Assembly (NCBI GenBank): GCA_050257395.1
Contig: JBLMWU010000317.1
Location: forward strand, 1-13,573
DNA length: 13,573 nt
DNA from: JAIRTY01 sp050257395
Lineage (GTDB): Bacteria > Actinomycetota > Actinomycetes > Streptosporangiales > Streptosporangiaceae
Reading direction: 5' to 3'
Shown here: one piece after another, positions 1-5,525 of the stretch
Position numbering within the stretch: the first letter of the stretch is position 1
Layout: the number at the start of each line of letters is the position of its first letter
Position numbers and translations under genes: made by a program
Notes under the pieces: model-generated
Databases searched by the model: none
What the model saw: the letters and a program-made list of their open reading frames with translations, nothing else
What the model was told of the DNA's origin: nothing

Positions 1-360
1 GGGCCGCGGAGTCGGGTAAGGACCGTAGTCGTCCGCTGCCGGGCCGACCGGGCGGGGGGTGTGTCCATGCCGCGGCCGTGAGCTGCCGGGCGGCGGGCGG
101 CGCTGTTCCTCCGGTGGCCAATCGTCCCAGTCTTCCGCCGGGTGGCGGGGGCGGGCTGGCGGGTAGGGGCCGCGGCCGGGATTTCCCCGGTCGGCGCGGC
201 GGGGAGGCGGGTAAGGGTCGTAGCTGTCCGCCGCTGGGCCGGCGGGGTCGGGGGTCCGCGAGCTGCCGGGCGGCGGGCGGCGCTGTTCCTCCGGTGGCCA
301 ATCGTCCCAGTCATCCGCCGGATGGCGGGGGCGGCCTGGCGGGTAGGGGCTGCGGCCGGA
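1..360. repeat. 180-bp tandem repeat (two copies visible)
   Basis: Bases 80-132 and 260-312 are identical, and the similarity continues with scattered substitutions through 180 and 360. The spacing is exactly 180 bases over this part. In the 1-80 versus 181-260 part the spacing grows to 195 bases because of a 15-base insertion in the left copy. Both lengths are multiples of three, and the repeat lies within the minus-strand proline-rich gene. More copies may lie off the left edge. Confidence 0.85.
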
Positions 361-399
361 ATCTGCGCTGTCCCCGTACTCTGCATCCCTCGGCCCCAT
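1..399 (-). CDS. Proline-rich tandem-repeat protein, N-terminal part (runs off left edge)
   Basis: This reading frame is open from an ATG at 399-397 to the window edge, giving 133 codons. It encodes a low-complexity Pro/Arg/Asp/Trp-rich segment built from repeats of about 60 residues. Each unit carries the block DDWDDWPPEEQRRPPPGSSR (EDWDDW in copy two), followed by GPAAD[SD]Y[DG]PYP. Coding on this strand is supported because copy two carries a 15-base (5-codon) insertion that keeps the frame, and because a D-to-E change is conservative. The start has no Shine-Dalgarno, but a -10-like CATACT ends 6 bases upstream, so the mRNA may be leaderless. It lies 117 bases downstream of the family-4 glycosyltransferase on the same strand. 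Actinobacterial envelope proteins such as LytR-CpsA-Psr or kinase-like membrane proteins often have such cytoplasmic proline-rich N-termini, but the functional domain is outside the window, so the function is unknown. Confidence 0.72.
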   Translation of the reverse strand, partial: MGPRDAEYGDSADSGRSPYPPGRPRHPADDWDDWPPEEQRRPPPGSSRTPDPAGPAADSYDPYPPPRRADRGNPGRGPYPPARPRHPAEDWDDWPPEEQRRPPPGSSRPRHGHTPRPVGPAADDYGPYPTPRP

Positions 400-405
400 T
401 AATGC

Positions 406-411
406 AGTATG
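406..411 (-). promoter_or_regulatory. Candidate -10 box for a leaderless start
   Basis: On the minus strand CATACT lies 6 bases before the ATG at 399. That places the expected transcription start on the A of the start codon. No Shine-Dalgarno is present. No convincing -35 box lies 16-18 bases upstream, so this is a weak call that rests on geometry only. Confidence 0.3.
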
Positions 412-516
412 ACATGGGGTTTTACGGGCATGGTCCGCAAATATCCGTCCTGATAGCGGCGATACCTCGGGTGGCGGACCAAGCCCGGTAGCTGGCCCGT
501 GCTCACCCGCGGCAAG

Positions 517-1638
517 TCAGCGGGCGAGTGGCCGGAGAAGTGCATCAGTGCGTTCGACCTGCCTGGGCCACATGTATTCCTGCTCAACCAATCGGCGCCC
601 AGCCTCACCCATGGCTCGTGCTTCCCGGGGTCGCGCGAGAATTCGCCGAATGGCAGATCCGAGGGCCGCAGGATCCCGCGGAGGTACGAGTATCCCGGTC
701 TTGCCGTTCTCGACGAGGCCGATGTTAGCCCCAATCGCTGCCGCGACCACCGGGAGCCCTTGTGCCCATGCCTCCAGGATCGCGGTGGGCATACCATCAT
801 TGGCGGTGGCCGGATAGACGACCTGCGCGGCGGCCCGGCGTACCACGTCGTCACGGTCTGGCCCTGCCAGGAAGCCAAAGAATTCGACGGAGTCCTCGAG
901 TCCCAGGTCCCGCACCCGTCTTTCATATCGAGGCCGATCGCGGCCGTCGCCGACCACCGCGAGGGTTGGTGCGGGCTCCCCCGCGTCCCGTACCGCGGCC
1001 AGGCTTTCGAGAATCAGATCAAGCCCTTTCCAGGCATGACTCGGTTCCAGATTCGCTACGAAGACGAGACCCTTGCCGGCAGCTCCGCAGGCGGGCGACA
1101 CCGTTGCCACGGCATTCGGTATCACATGGATCTTCCCGTCCAGCCGGTCTCCCAGAGAGGCCTTGACGTGACTGGATACAGCGATTATGCAGCGCGATCG
1201 GCGGAGCGTCACCGACTGAACGGCTTGGTACGCAATAGTAAGAAGCCGCATATGCAGTTTGCCGGGCTTGAATAGTGTCGTCGCGTGGTAGGTAATGACG
1301 ACTGGAGCCTTGCCGGATATCCAGGAGGCCACGTCAGCCATGTACGGGACGGGAGTGTGCGCATTCACAACATCTGGCTGCTCGATGCGTATTATTTTCC
1401 GGAACATCGCAGGCCAGCCGGGGTGCACCGGAGTATTCGATATCACTCTCCAGATCGGCAGCCGCCAGACCTTATAACCGCGGAACGCCTCGCTGGTCAT
1501 GGTGCTGACTTCTGCATCCCCACATACCACGACGACTTCCCACCCACGGCTGCGGAGTCCATCAGCCACCGCCGCAGCATAATTTTCGAGGCCACCACTG
1601 CGCGGATGATAGTAGGGAACGGCGATCAGCAGCTTCAC
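517..1638 (-). CDS. GT4-family glycosyltransferase
   Basis: This 373-residue protein has the two-Rossmann (GT-B) layout of family-4 retaining glycosyltransferases. The N-terminal acceptor domain starts with MKLLIAVPYYHPRSGGLENY, including the GG-x-E-x-Y loop, and contains a TYHAT segment near residue 118. The donor domain carries NAV (175), a WKG motif with Lys204, and GMPTAILEAWAQGLPVVA around 282-299. The first acid of the usual E-x7-E nucleotide-sugar motif is Asp281, followed by Glu289. There is no signal peptide or membrane span, so it is probably cytoplasmic or peripheral. It starts at GTG 1638 with only a weak GCGAG upstream, 23 bases after the family-2 transferase stop, and is probably co-transcribed with it. 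It most likely transfers a sugar to a lipid-linked or surface glycan. The specific sugar and acceptor cannot be read from sequence. Confidence 0.9.
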   Translation of the reverse strand: MKLLIAVPYYHPRSGGLENYAAAVADGLRSRGWEVVVVCGDAEVSTMTSEAFRGYKVWRLPIWRVISNTPVHPGWPAMFRKIIRIEQPDVVNAHTPVPYMADVASWISGKAPVVITYHATTLFKPGKLHMRLLTIAYQAVQSVTLRRSRCIIAVSSHVKASLGDRLDGKIHVIPNAVATVSPACGAAGKGLVFVANLEPSHAWKGLDLILESLAAVRDAGEPAPTLAVVGDGRDRPRYERRVRDLGLEDSVEFFGFLAGPDRDDVVRRAAAQVVYPATANDGMPTAILEAWAQGLPVVAAAIGANIGLVENGKTGILVPPRDPAALGSAIRRILARPREARAMGEAGRRLVEQEYMWPRQVERTDALLRPLAR

Positions 1639-1661
1639 TGCGGGCTCGCGCCATTCACGTC

Positions 1662-2675
1662 TTAGCCCATGCTCGCGGTGATCTCGTCACCGTCATCGCT
1701 GATGTGGCCGTTCAGGGAAGCTGGCGCCGCTGGCGCCGGCGCCGCTGATGCCGGGTCAGTCTCAACCGCCGGCCGCCCGCCAGCCTGGGTCCCGGGCGCG
1801 AACATCTGCGCGCGCGTCCGCAATCTGACGCTCAGCAGGACACGGGCACAGGTAAGCCCGTCGCGCCAGGTGATCTTCTTGCCCTGAGCGTGCGAGCGGC
1901 CGTAATAGCTGACAGGAACCTCGAACGGCCTGGTCCCCTGCCGCAGAAGCAGGGCTGTCAGCTCTGTGTCCAGGCCGAAGCCTCTCTCGCGAAGATTCAT
2001 GGCGCGTATCAGGGTGACCGGTATCAGCTTGAAGCACGTATGCAGGTCGGTGATCCAGGCGTTGAAGAGCACGTTGGCCATGTTGCTGAGCAGCCGGTTC
2101 CCCAGTGCATACCGGTAGGACCGGTAGACGGTGTTGACCCCGAACAGCCGTGTGCCGTAGACGACGTCCACGCGGCCCTTGAGCACCGGCATCAGCATCC
2201 GGTTTATGTCATCGGCCGAATACTCCAGGTCCGCGTCGAAGGGCAGGATGTGCGTGCCGGTGGCGAGGGACACGGCGGTCATGATGGCAGCCCCCTTACC
2301 CCGGTTGACAGTGTGCCGGTGGATCTGGACCCGCGGATCGTCGAATGCGGCGAGCAGAGCCGCTGTCCGGTCTGTACTGCCGTCGTCAATGATGATGAGC
2401 TCGACGTCACAGGGGTATTCGGTTTGAAGGAGCTCGCTGACCGCCAGAGCGACGGTCTTCTCCTCGTTGTAGACAGGCATCAGGATCGACAGCTTGACTC
2501 GCTGGGGAACGGGGGCAACCGAACCAAGCACAGTGAGCTCGTCGATGTCGCTGGCCACGGCGTCCAGCCAGGCCTGCCCATTTCCGGCTGGCGGGAGATG
2601 CCCTGGGTCACGAGGCAGGGAGGGCAGGCCCGCTGCGGAGTCTCCCGCCCCAGGTGTCCGTTCGGCCGCGGCCAA
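1662..2675 (-). CDS. GT2-family glycosyltransferase (polyprenyl-phosphate sugar transferase-like)
   Basis: The GT-A family-2 domain begins at about residue 60 with KLSILMPVYNEEKTVALAV. It continues with LIIIDDGSTDRT (Asp97/Asp98) and FDADLEY, the DxD-type metal and nucleotide-binding site near residues 147-149. NRGKGAAI and a C-terminal GKKITWRDG block are typical of DPM1/dolichyl-phosphate-glucosyltransferase-like enzymes, which load sugars from nucleotide donors onto polyprenyl phosphate. No membrane span is evident. I chose the TTG at 2675 (337 residues) because GAAGGAG precedes it at 5 bases. A GTG at 2531 (289 residues) is an alternative. The frame is open back to 2852, but that N-terminus is not protein-like. 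The C-terminal tail is Ala/Pro-rich and dispensable-looking. It heads the leftward glycosyltransferase operon and likely supplies a lipid-linked sugar donor. Confidence 0.88.
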   Translation of the reverse strand: MAAAERTPGAGDSAAGLPSLPRDPGHLPPAGNGQAWLDAVASDIDELTVLGSVAPVPQRVKLSILMPVYNEEKTVALAVSELLQTEYPCDVELIIIDDGSTDRTAALLAAFDDPRVQIHRHTVNRGKGAAIMTAVSLATGTHILPFDADLEYSADDINRMLMPVLKGRVDVVYGTRLFGVNTVYRSYRYALGNRLLSNMANVLFNAWITDLHTCFKLIPVTLIRAMNLRERGFGLDTELTALLLRQGTRPFEVPVSYYGRSHAQGKKITWRDGLTCARVLLSVRLRTRAQMFAPGTQAGGRPAVETDPASAAPAPAAPASLNGHISDDGDEITASMG

Positions 2676-2832
2676 GCTAGCTCCTTCCCGGTAGCCCCCC
2701 TGAGCGGACCACAGGCCCGTTTTGGCTTTCGCCGCACAGGCACTGCAACCCCTGCGACCTCCAGGAACGAACGGTCTGGCGCGGACACACCGGATGAGCA
2801 GGGCAGATGGAGTATTTAGCGCGAGATGCTTG

Positions 2833-2862
2833 TATATAGCGAACTTTACCAAGTCTTGACAT
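2833..2862 (-). promoter_or_regulatory. Candidate promoter of the glycosyltransferase operon
   Basis: On the minus strand ATGTCA (2862-2857) and TATATA (2838-2833) are 18 bases apart, in an AT-rich island at about 2805-2890 inside otherwise GC-rich DNA. It would start transcription near 2826, roughly 150 bases before the chosen GT2 start. The -35 match is 4 of 6. Confidence 0.4.
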
Positions 2863-2916
2863 AATTACTATCCGTGACAATTGAGGCAAACGGGGTCGTC
2901 TTGGGGCATTAGCGGC

Positions 2917-2936
2917 GGGCTGGGCTCCGCCAGCCC
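2917..2936 (-). terminator. Terminator-like hairpin after the folE operon
   Basis: GGGCTGG (2917-2923) and CCAGCCC (2930-2936) form a perfect 7-bp stem with a 6-base loop. It lies 10 bases beyond the stop codon of the regulator gene. No U-tract follows, which is common in actinomycete terminators. Confidence 0.5.
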
Positions 2937-2946
2937 CTGCCCACCC

Positions 2947-3615
2947 TCAGCTCTGGGCGATCGTCACGCAGCAGTGGTCTGGCGACGGTTCCAGGCGGGC
3001 GCCGGCGTCGCAGCCGAACGCCGCCAGCAGGCCGCGCAGCAGATGCAGGTTGAGCTGGCAGACCAGTGCCGGATGCCGGCGGACGAGTTCGTGGAAGGGG
3101 CAGTTGGCCAGCTTGATGTCGCCGCCAGGGGCCTGCCGGGGCTCGTAGCCGGCCCGGGCCAGCACGCCGGGCAGGCTGCTGCCCGGCGTCGCCATCCGGC
3201 GGCCTGCCCGCCACGCGACCCGGGCCAGCGCCTCCGCCACCGGCTCGCCGGACTGCTGGGCCTCCTCCAGTGCGCACGCCAGCACGTCGCCGGCCAGGTC
3301 GTAGCGGCGGGGTGGCAGGGAGACGGCGATGTCGCGGCACGCCCGGGCGTACAGCTTGGCGGGCCGCCCGGCGCCGGGCCCGGTGCGGCCGGACAGCCGG
3401 GCGAACGCCACCTCCAGCAGGCCGTCCGCGACCAGCCGGTCCAGGTGGAAGGCGGCGGTGGCCCGCTTCATCCCGGTGGCGCTGGCGGCCTCGTCCCGCG
3501 ACACCGGCCGGCCCTGCGCCGCCACATAGGTGTACAGGGCGCGCCGGGCGGGCTCGGACAGCGCCCCCACGGCCTGCAGGTCCTGCGTCCCCTCCCCGCC
3601 GGGCAGCTCGCCCAT
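2947..3615 (-). CDS. SufR-like winged-helix regulator with C-terminal cysteines (COG2345 type)
   Basis: This 222-residue protein begins with an ArsR/DeoR-like winged helix. ALSEPARRALYTYV (18-31) leads into SRDEAASATGMKRATAAFHL (39-58), the recognition-helix region, followed by a wing with GRPAKLY (83-89). The C-terminal half carries Cys172 (NCPFHEL), Cys186, Cys202 and the pair Cys215-Cys216. This resembles the iron-sulfur or metal ligand set of the SufR/COG2345 group. That group contains DNA-binding repressors that sense cluster or metal state, and sensing by this member is inference. It starts 9 bases after the folE stop, so the two genes are almost certainly one operon. A perfect inverted repeat in the folE promoter is the obvious candidate target. 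The real SufR is normally linked to suf genes, which are absent here, so this is a paralogue with its own role. Confidence 0.78.
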   Translation of the reverse strand: MGELPGGEGTQDLQAVGALSEPARRALYTYVAAQGRPVSRDEAASATGMKRATAAFHLDRLVADGLLEVAFARLSGRTGPGAGRPAKLYARACRDIAVSLPPRRYDLAGDVLACALEEAQQSGEPVAEALARVAWRAGRRMATPGSSLPGVLARAGYEPRQAPGGDIKLANCPFHELVRRHPALVCQLNLHLLRGLLAAFGCDAGARLEPSPDHCCVTIAQS

Positions 3616-3624
3616 GGCCGCCTG

Positions 3625-4245
3625 TCAGCTCCCCTGCCGGGCGAGCGCCAGGAACTCACCCCTGGTGCGGGCGTCGTTGCGCAGCTCGCCGCGCAGGGCG
3701 CTGGTGACCGTGCGCGAGCCGCTGGCCCGCACCCCGCGCAGGGTCATGCACAGGTGCTCGGCCTCCAGCACCACGCCCACCCCGCGGGCGTCGAGGGCGG
3801 TGTCCAGCCAGTCGGCCACCTGCTGGGTCAGCCGCTCCTGCACCTGCAGCCCGGCCGCGAAGTGCTCCACCACCCGGGCCAGCTTGGACAGGCCGACGAT
3901 CCGGGCGCCCGGCAGGTAGCCCACGTGCGCGACCCCGTAGAACGGCAGCAGATGATGCTCGCACAGCGACCGGAACGGCACGTCCCGGGCGACCACCAGC
4001 TCGTCGTACCCCTCGTCGTTCGGGAAGGTGGTGGGCAGGAACTCCGAGGGCGTCAGCATCTCGGCGAGCGCGCTCGCCACCCGCTCGGGCGTCCTGGCCC
4101 GGTGCTCGCCCTCCACCGGGTAGCCGAGCGAATCCAGCAGGTCGGCCACGGCCCGGGCGGCCCGGTCCAGGTCGACCGCGGGCGCGGCCCGCAGCGCGGC
4201 CAGTTCCGCGGCGGTGGTGTCATCGACGACGGTCTCGGCGGTCAT
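3625..4245 (-). CDS. folE: GTP cyclohydrolase I
   Basis: This 206-residue protein is close to the usual FolE length. FolE converts GTP to 7,8-dihydroneopterin triphosphate, the first step of folate synthesis and the entry to pterin and 7-deazaguanine pathways, in the cytoplasm as a large ring oligomer. The zinc ligands are present: Cys95 and His98 in SLCEHHLLPF, and Cys166 in EAEHLCMTLRGVR. The family signatures RTPERVA (51-57), VGLSKLARVVE (117-127) and the C-terminal SRTVTSALRGE are also intact. The ATG at 4245 follows a GGAGGGA ribosome site. In many actinomycetes the housekeeping folE sits with ftsH, folP, folB and folK. Here none of these is present, and folE is instead paired with a cysteine-bearing regulator, which suggests a second, regulated copy. 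Function of the enzyme is clear; its status as a paralogue is inference. Confidence 0.96.
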   Translation of the reverse strand: MTAETVVDDTTAAELAALRAAPAVDLDRAARAVADLLDSLGYPVEGEHRARTPERVASALAEMLTPSEFLPTTFPNDEGYDELVVARDVPFRSLCEHHLLPFYGVAHVGYLPGARIVGLSKLARVVEHFAAGLQVQERLTQQVADWLDTALDARGVGVVLEAEHLCMTLRGVRASGSRTVTSALRGELRNDARTRGEFLALARQGS

Positions 4246-4315
4246 CGGCTCTCCCTCCGGCTCGCCGGTCCCGTCCGCAGGGCGGCGTCACCGCTTCCAA
4301 GAGAAACGGACCTTC

Positions 4316-4341
4316 ACGATAGAAGCCACCCGCTCTATCGT
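4316..4341. promoter_or_regulatory. Perfect inverted repeat, probable operator of folE
   Basis: ACGATAGA (4316-4323) and TCTATCGT (4334-4341) are exact reverse complements separated by 10 bases. The half-sites overlap the -10 and -35 boxes, so a bound dimer would block RNA polymerase. The likely ligand is the winged-helix protein encoded two genes into the same operon, giving autoregulation; that link is inference. Confidence 0.65.
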
Positions 4342-4344
4342 CAA
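4316..4344 (-). promoter_or_regulatory. folE promoter
   Basis: On the minus strand TTGACG (4344-4339) and TATCGT (4321-4316) are 17 bases apart. This fits a primary-sigma promoter well. The predicted start is near 4309, leaving about 64 bases of leader before the folE ATG. Confidence 0.7.
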
Positions 4345-4361
4345 GTTAGGTTCCTCTTAGA

Positions 4362-4386
4362 AACCGGCCGTCCCGGCGGGCCGGTT
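4362..4386 (-). terminator. Terminator-like hairpin after the first aldo/keto reductase
   Basis: AACCGGCC (4362-4369) and GGCCGGTT (4379-4386) form an 8-bp perfect stem with a 9-base loop. On the minus strand it follows the reductase stop by 28 bases and is followed by a short T-rich TTTCT. It separates the reductase transcript from the folE promoter immediately downstream. Confidence 0.6.
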
Positions 4387-4414
4387 CAGGACGGGACCGC
4401 TGGCCCGGCCGGGC

Positions 4415-5464
4415 TCACAGATACGGGCCCAGCAGGGTCAGGTCGGCCGGGGACAGCCGGTCCCGGGCCGTCTTGGCCTGGTGCCAGTACGGGTACAGCA
4501 GCGGCGGCGCGCTGGCCTTGTCGAGCTGCTGCCGTTCTTCCGCGCTCAGCGTGAGCTCGGCGGCGGCGAGGTTGCCGGCGAGCTGCTCGCTGGTCCGCGC
4601 GCCGATCACCAGCGAGGTGACCGCCGGCTTGCCCAGCGTGTAGGCCAGCGCGACCTGCGCGGCGGACACCCCGCGCTGCTCGCCGATGGACACCAGCACC
4701 TCGACGATGTCGTACAGCCGCTCCTGGTCGTACACGGGCGGCTCGTTCCAGTCAGTGAGCTGCCGTGACCCCTCCGAGGGCCGGCTGCCGCGCCGGTACC
4801 TGCCCGCCAGCAGCCCGCCCGCCAGCGGGCTCCACACCAGCACGCCCAGGCCCTGGTCCACCGCCAGCGGGATCAGCTCGTACTCGGCCTCCCGGGCCTG
4901 CAGCGAGTAGTAGATCTGCTGGCTGGCGAACCGCGGCAGGCCGGTGCGGTCCGCGATGCCCAGCGCCTTCATCAGCTGCCAGGCCGCGTAGTTGGACGCG
5001 CCCACGTACCGGACCTTGCCGGACTGGACGAGCTGGTCCAGGGCTTCGAGCGTCTCGGCCAGCGGGGTGTGCCCGTCCCACTCGTGCACCTGGTAGAGGT
5101 CGATGTGATCGGTGCCGAGGCGGCGCAGGCTGGCTTCGCAGCCGGCGATCACGTGGTGGCGGGACAGCCCGGCGTCGTTCGGGCCGCGGCCCATCGGCAT
5201 CCGCACCTTGGTCGCCACCAGCACCTCGCCGCGCCGGCCGCGCAGCACCTCACCCACGATCTCCTCGGACAGGCCGCCGGAGTACACGTCGGCGGTGTCG
5301 ATGAGGTTGACGCCCGCGTCCAGGCACATGTCCACCTGGCGGCGCGCCTCCTCCACGCCGGTTGACCCGACATTGGCGAACGGGCCTTTCCCGCCGAACG
5401 TCATCGTGCCCATCGTGAGAACGGAGATCCGCAAGCCAGAAGAGCCCAGTGCGCGATATTCCAT
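4415..5464 (-). CDS. Aldo/keto reductase (YdhF/Tas/voltage-gated-channel beta-subunit-like group)
   Basis: This 349-residue protein is an (alpha/beta)8-barrel NADPH-dependent oxidoreductase that would reduce aldehydes or ketones in the cytoplasm. The catalytic tetrad is complete: Asp56 (LIDTAD), Tyr61 (VYSGG), Lys86 (ATKV) and His127 (YQVHEWD). The cofactor-binding end, IGARTSEQLAGN, and the SNYAAWQL segment also fit the family. It starts at ATG 5464. A TAGGTT box 6 bases upstream raises the possibility of leaderless translation, though a weak AGG could serve as a ribosome site. The helicase gene ends 61 bases upstream on the same strand, so read-through is possible. The substrate cannot be predicted. 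The family is large and many actinomycete members are broad-specificity or uncharacterised. Confidence 0.93.
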   Translation of the reverse strand: MEYRALGSSGLRISVLTMGTMTFGGKGPFANVGSTGVEEARRQVDMCLDAGVNLIDTADVYSGGLSEEIVGEVLRGRRGEVLVATKVRMPMGRGPNDAGLSRHHVIAGCEASLRRLGTDHIDLYQVHEWDGHTPLAETLEALDQLVQSGKVRYVGASNYAAWQLMKALGIADRTGLPRFASQQIYYSLQAREAEYELIPLAVDQGLGVLVWSPLAGGLLAGRYRRGSRPSEGSRQLTDWNEPPVYDQERLYDIVEVLVSIGEQRGVSAAQVALAYTLGKPAVTSLVIGARTSEQLAGNLAAAELTLSAEERQQLDKASAPPLLYPYWHQAKTARDRLSPADLTLLGPYL

Positions 5465-5525
5465 GCCGCCAACCTATCCAAGCGATCAGGAGCCGCTGAC
5501 CCCGTCGATCGTCAAAGGCTCCCGG

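Noticed and set aside
432..480. Inverted repeat GGTCCGC/GCGGACC between the GT4 gene and the repeat gene
   Set aside because: Only 7 bp with a 35-base loop; weak as terminator or operator.
78..491. Plus-strand open frames across the repeat region
   Set aside because: Protein is Gly/Arg-rich without domain logic. The minus frame gives frame-preserving repeats with conservative changes, so the plus frames are shadows.
2676..2852. Extended N-terminus of the GT2 enzyme back to ATG 2852
   Set aside because: The residues are not protein-like, the ATG lies between the candidate -35 and -10 boxes, and TTG 2675 has a much better ribosome site.
2856..2861. Perfect TTGACA on the plus strand
   Set aside because: No good -10 lies 16-18 bases downstream and no plus-strand gene follows.
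2881..4554. Long plus-strand open frame (over 550 codons) opposite folE and the regulator
   Set aside because: Antisense to two clear genes; its sequence is Gln/Gly/Arg-rich and domain-free, as expected of GC-rich antisense frames.
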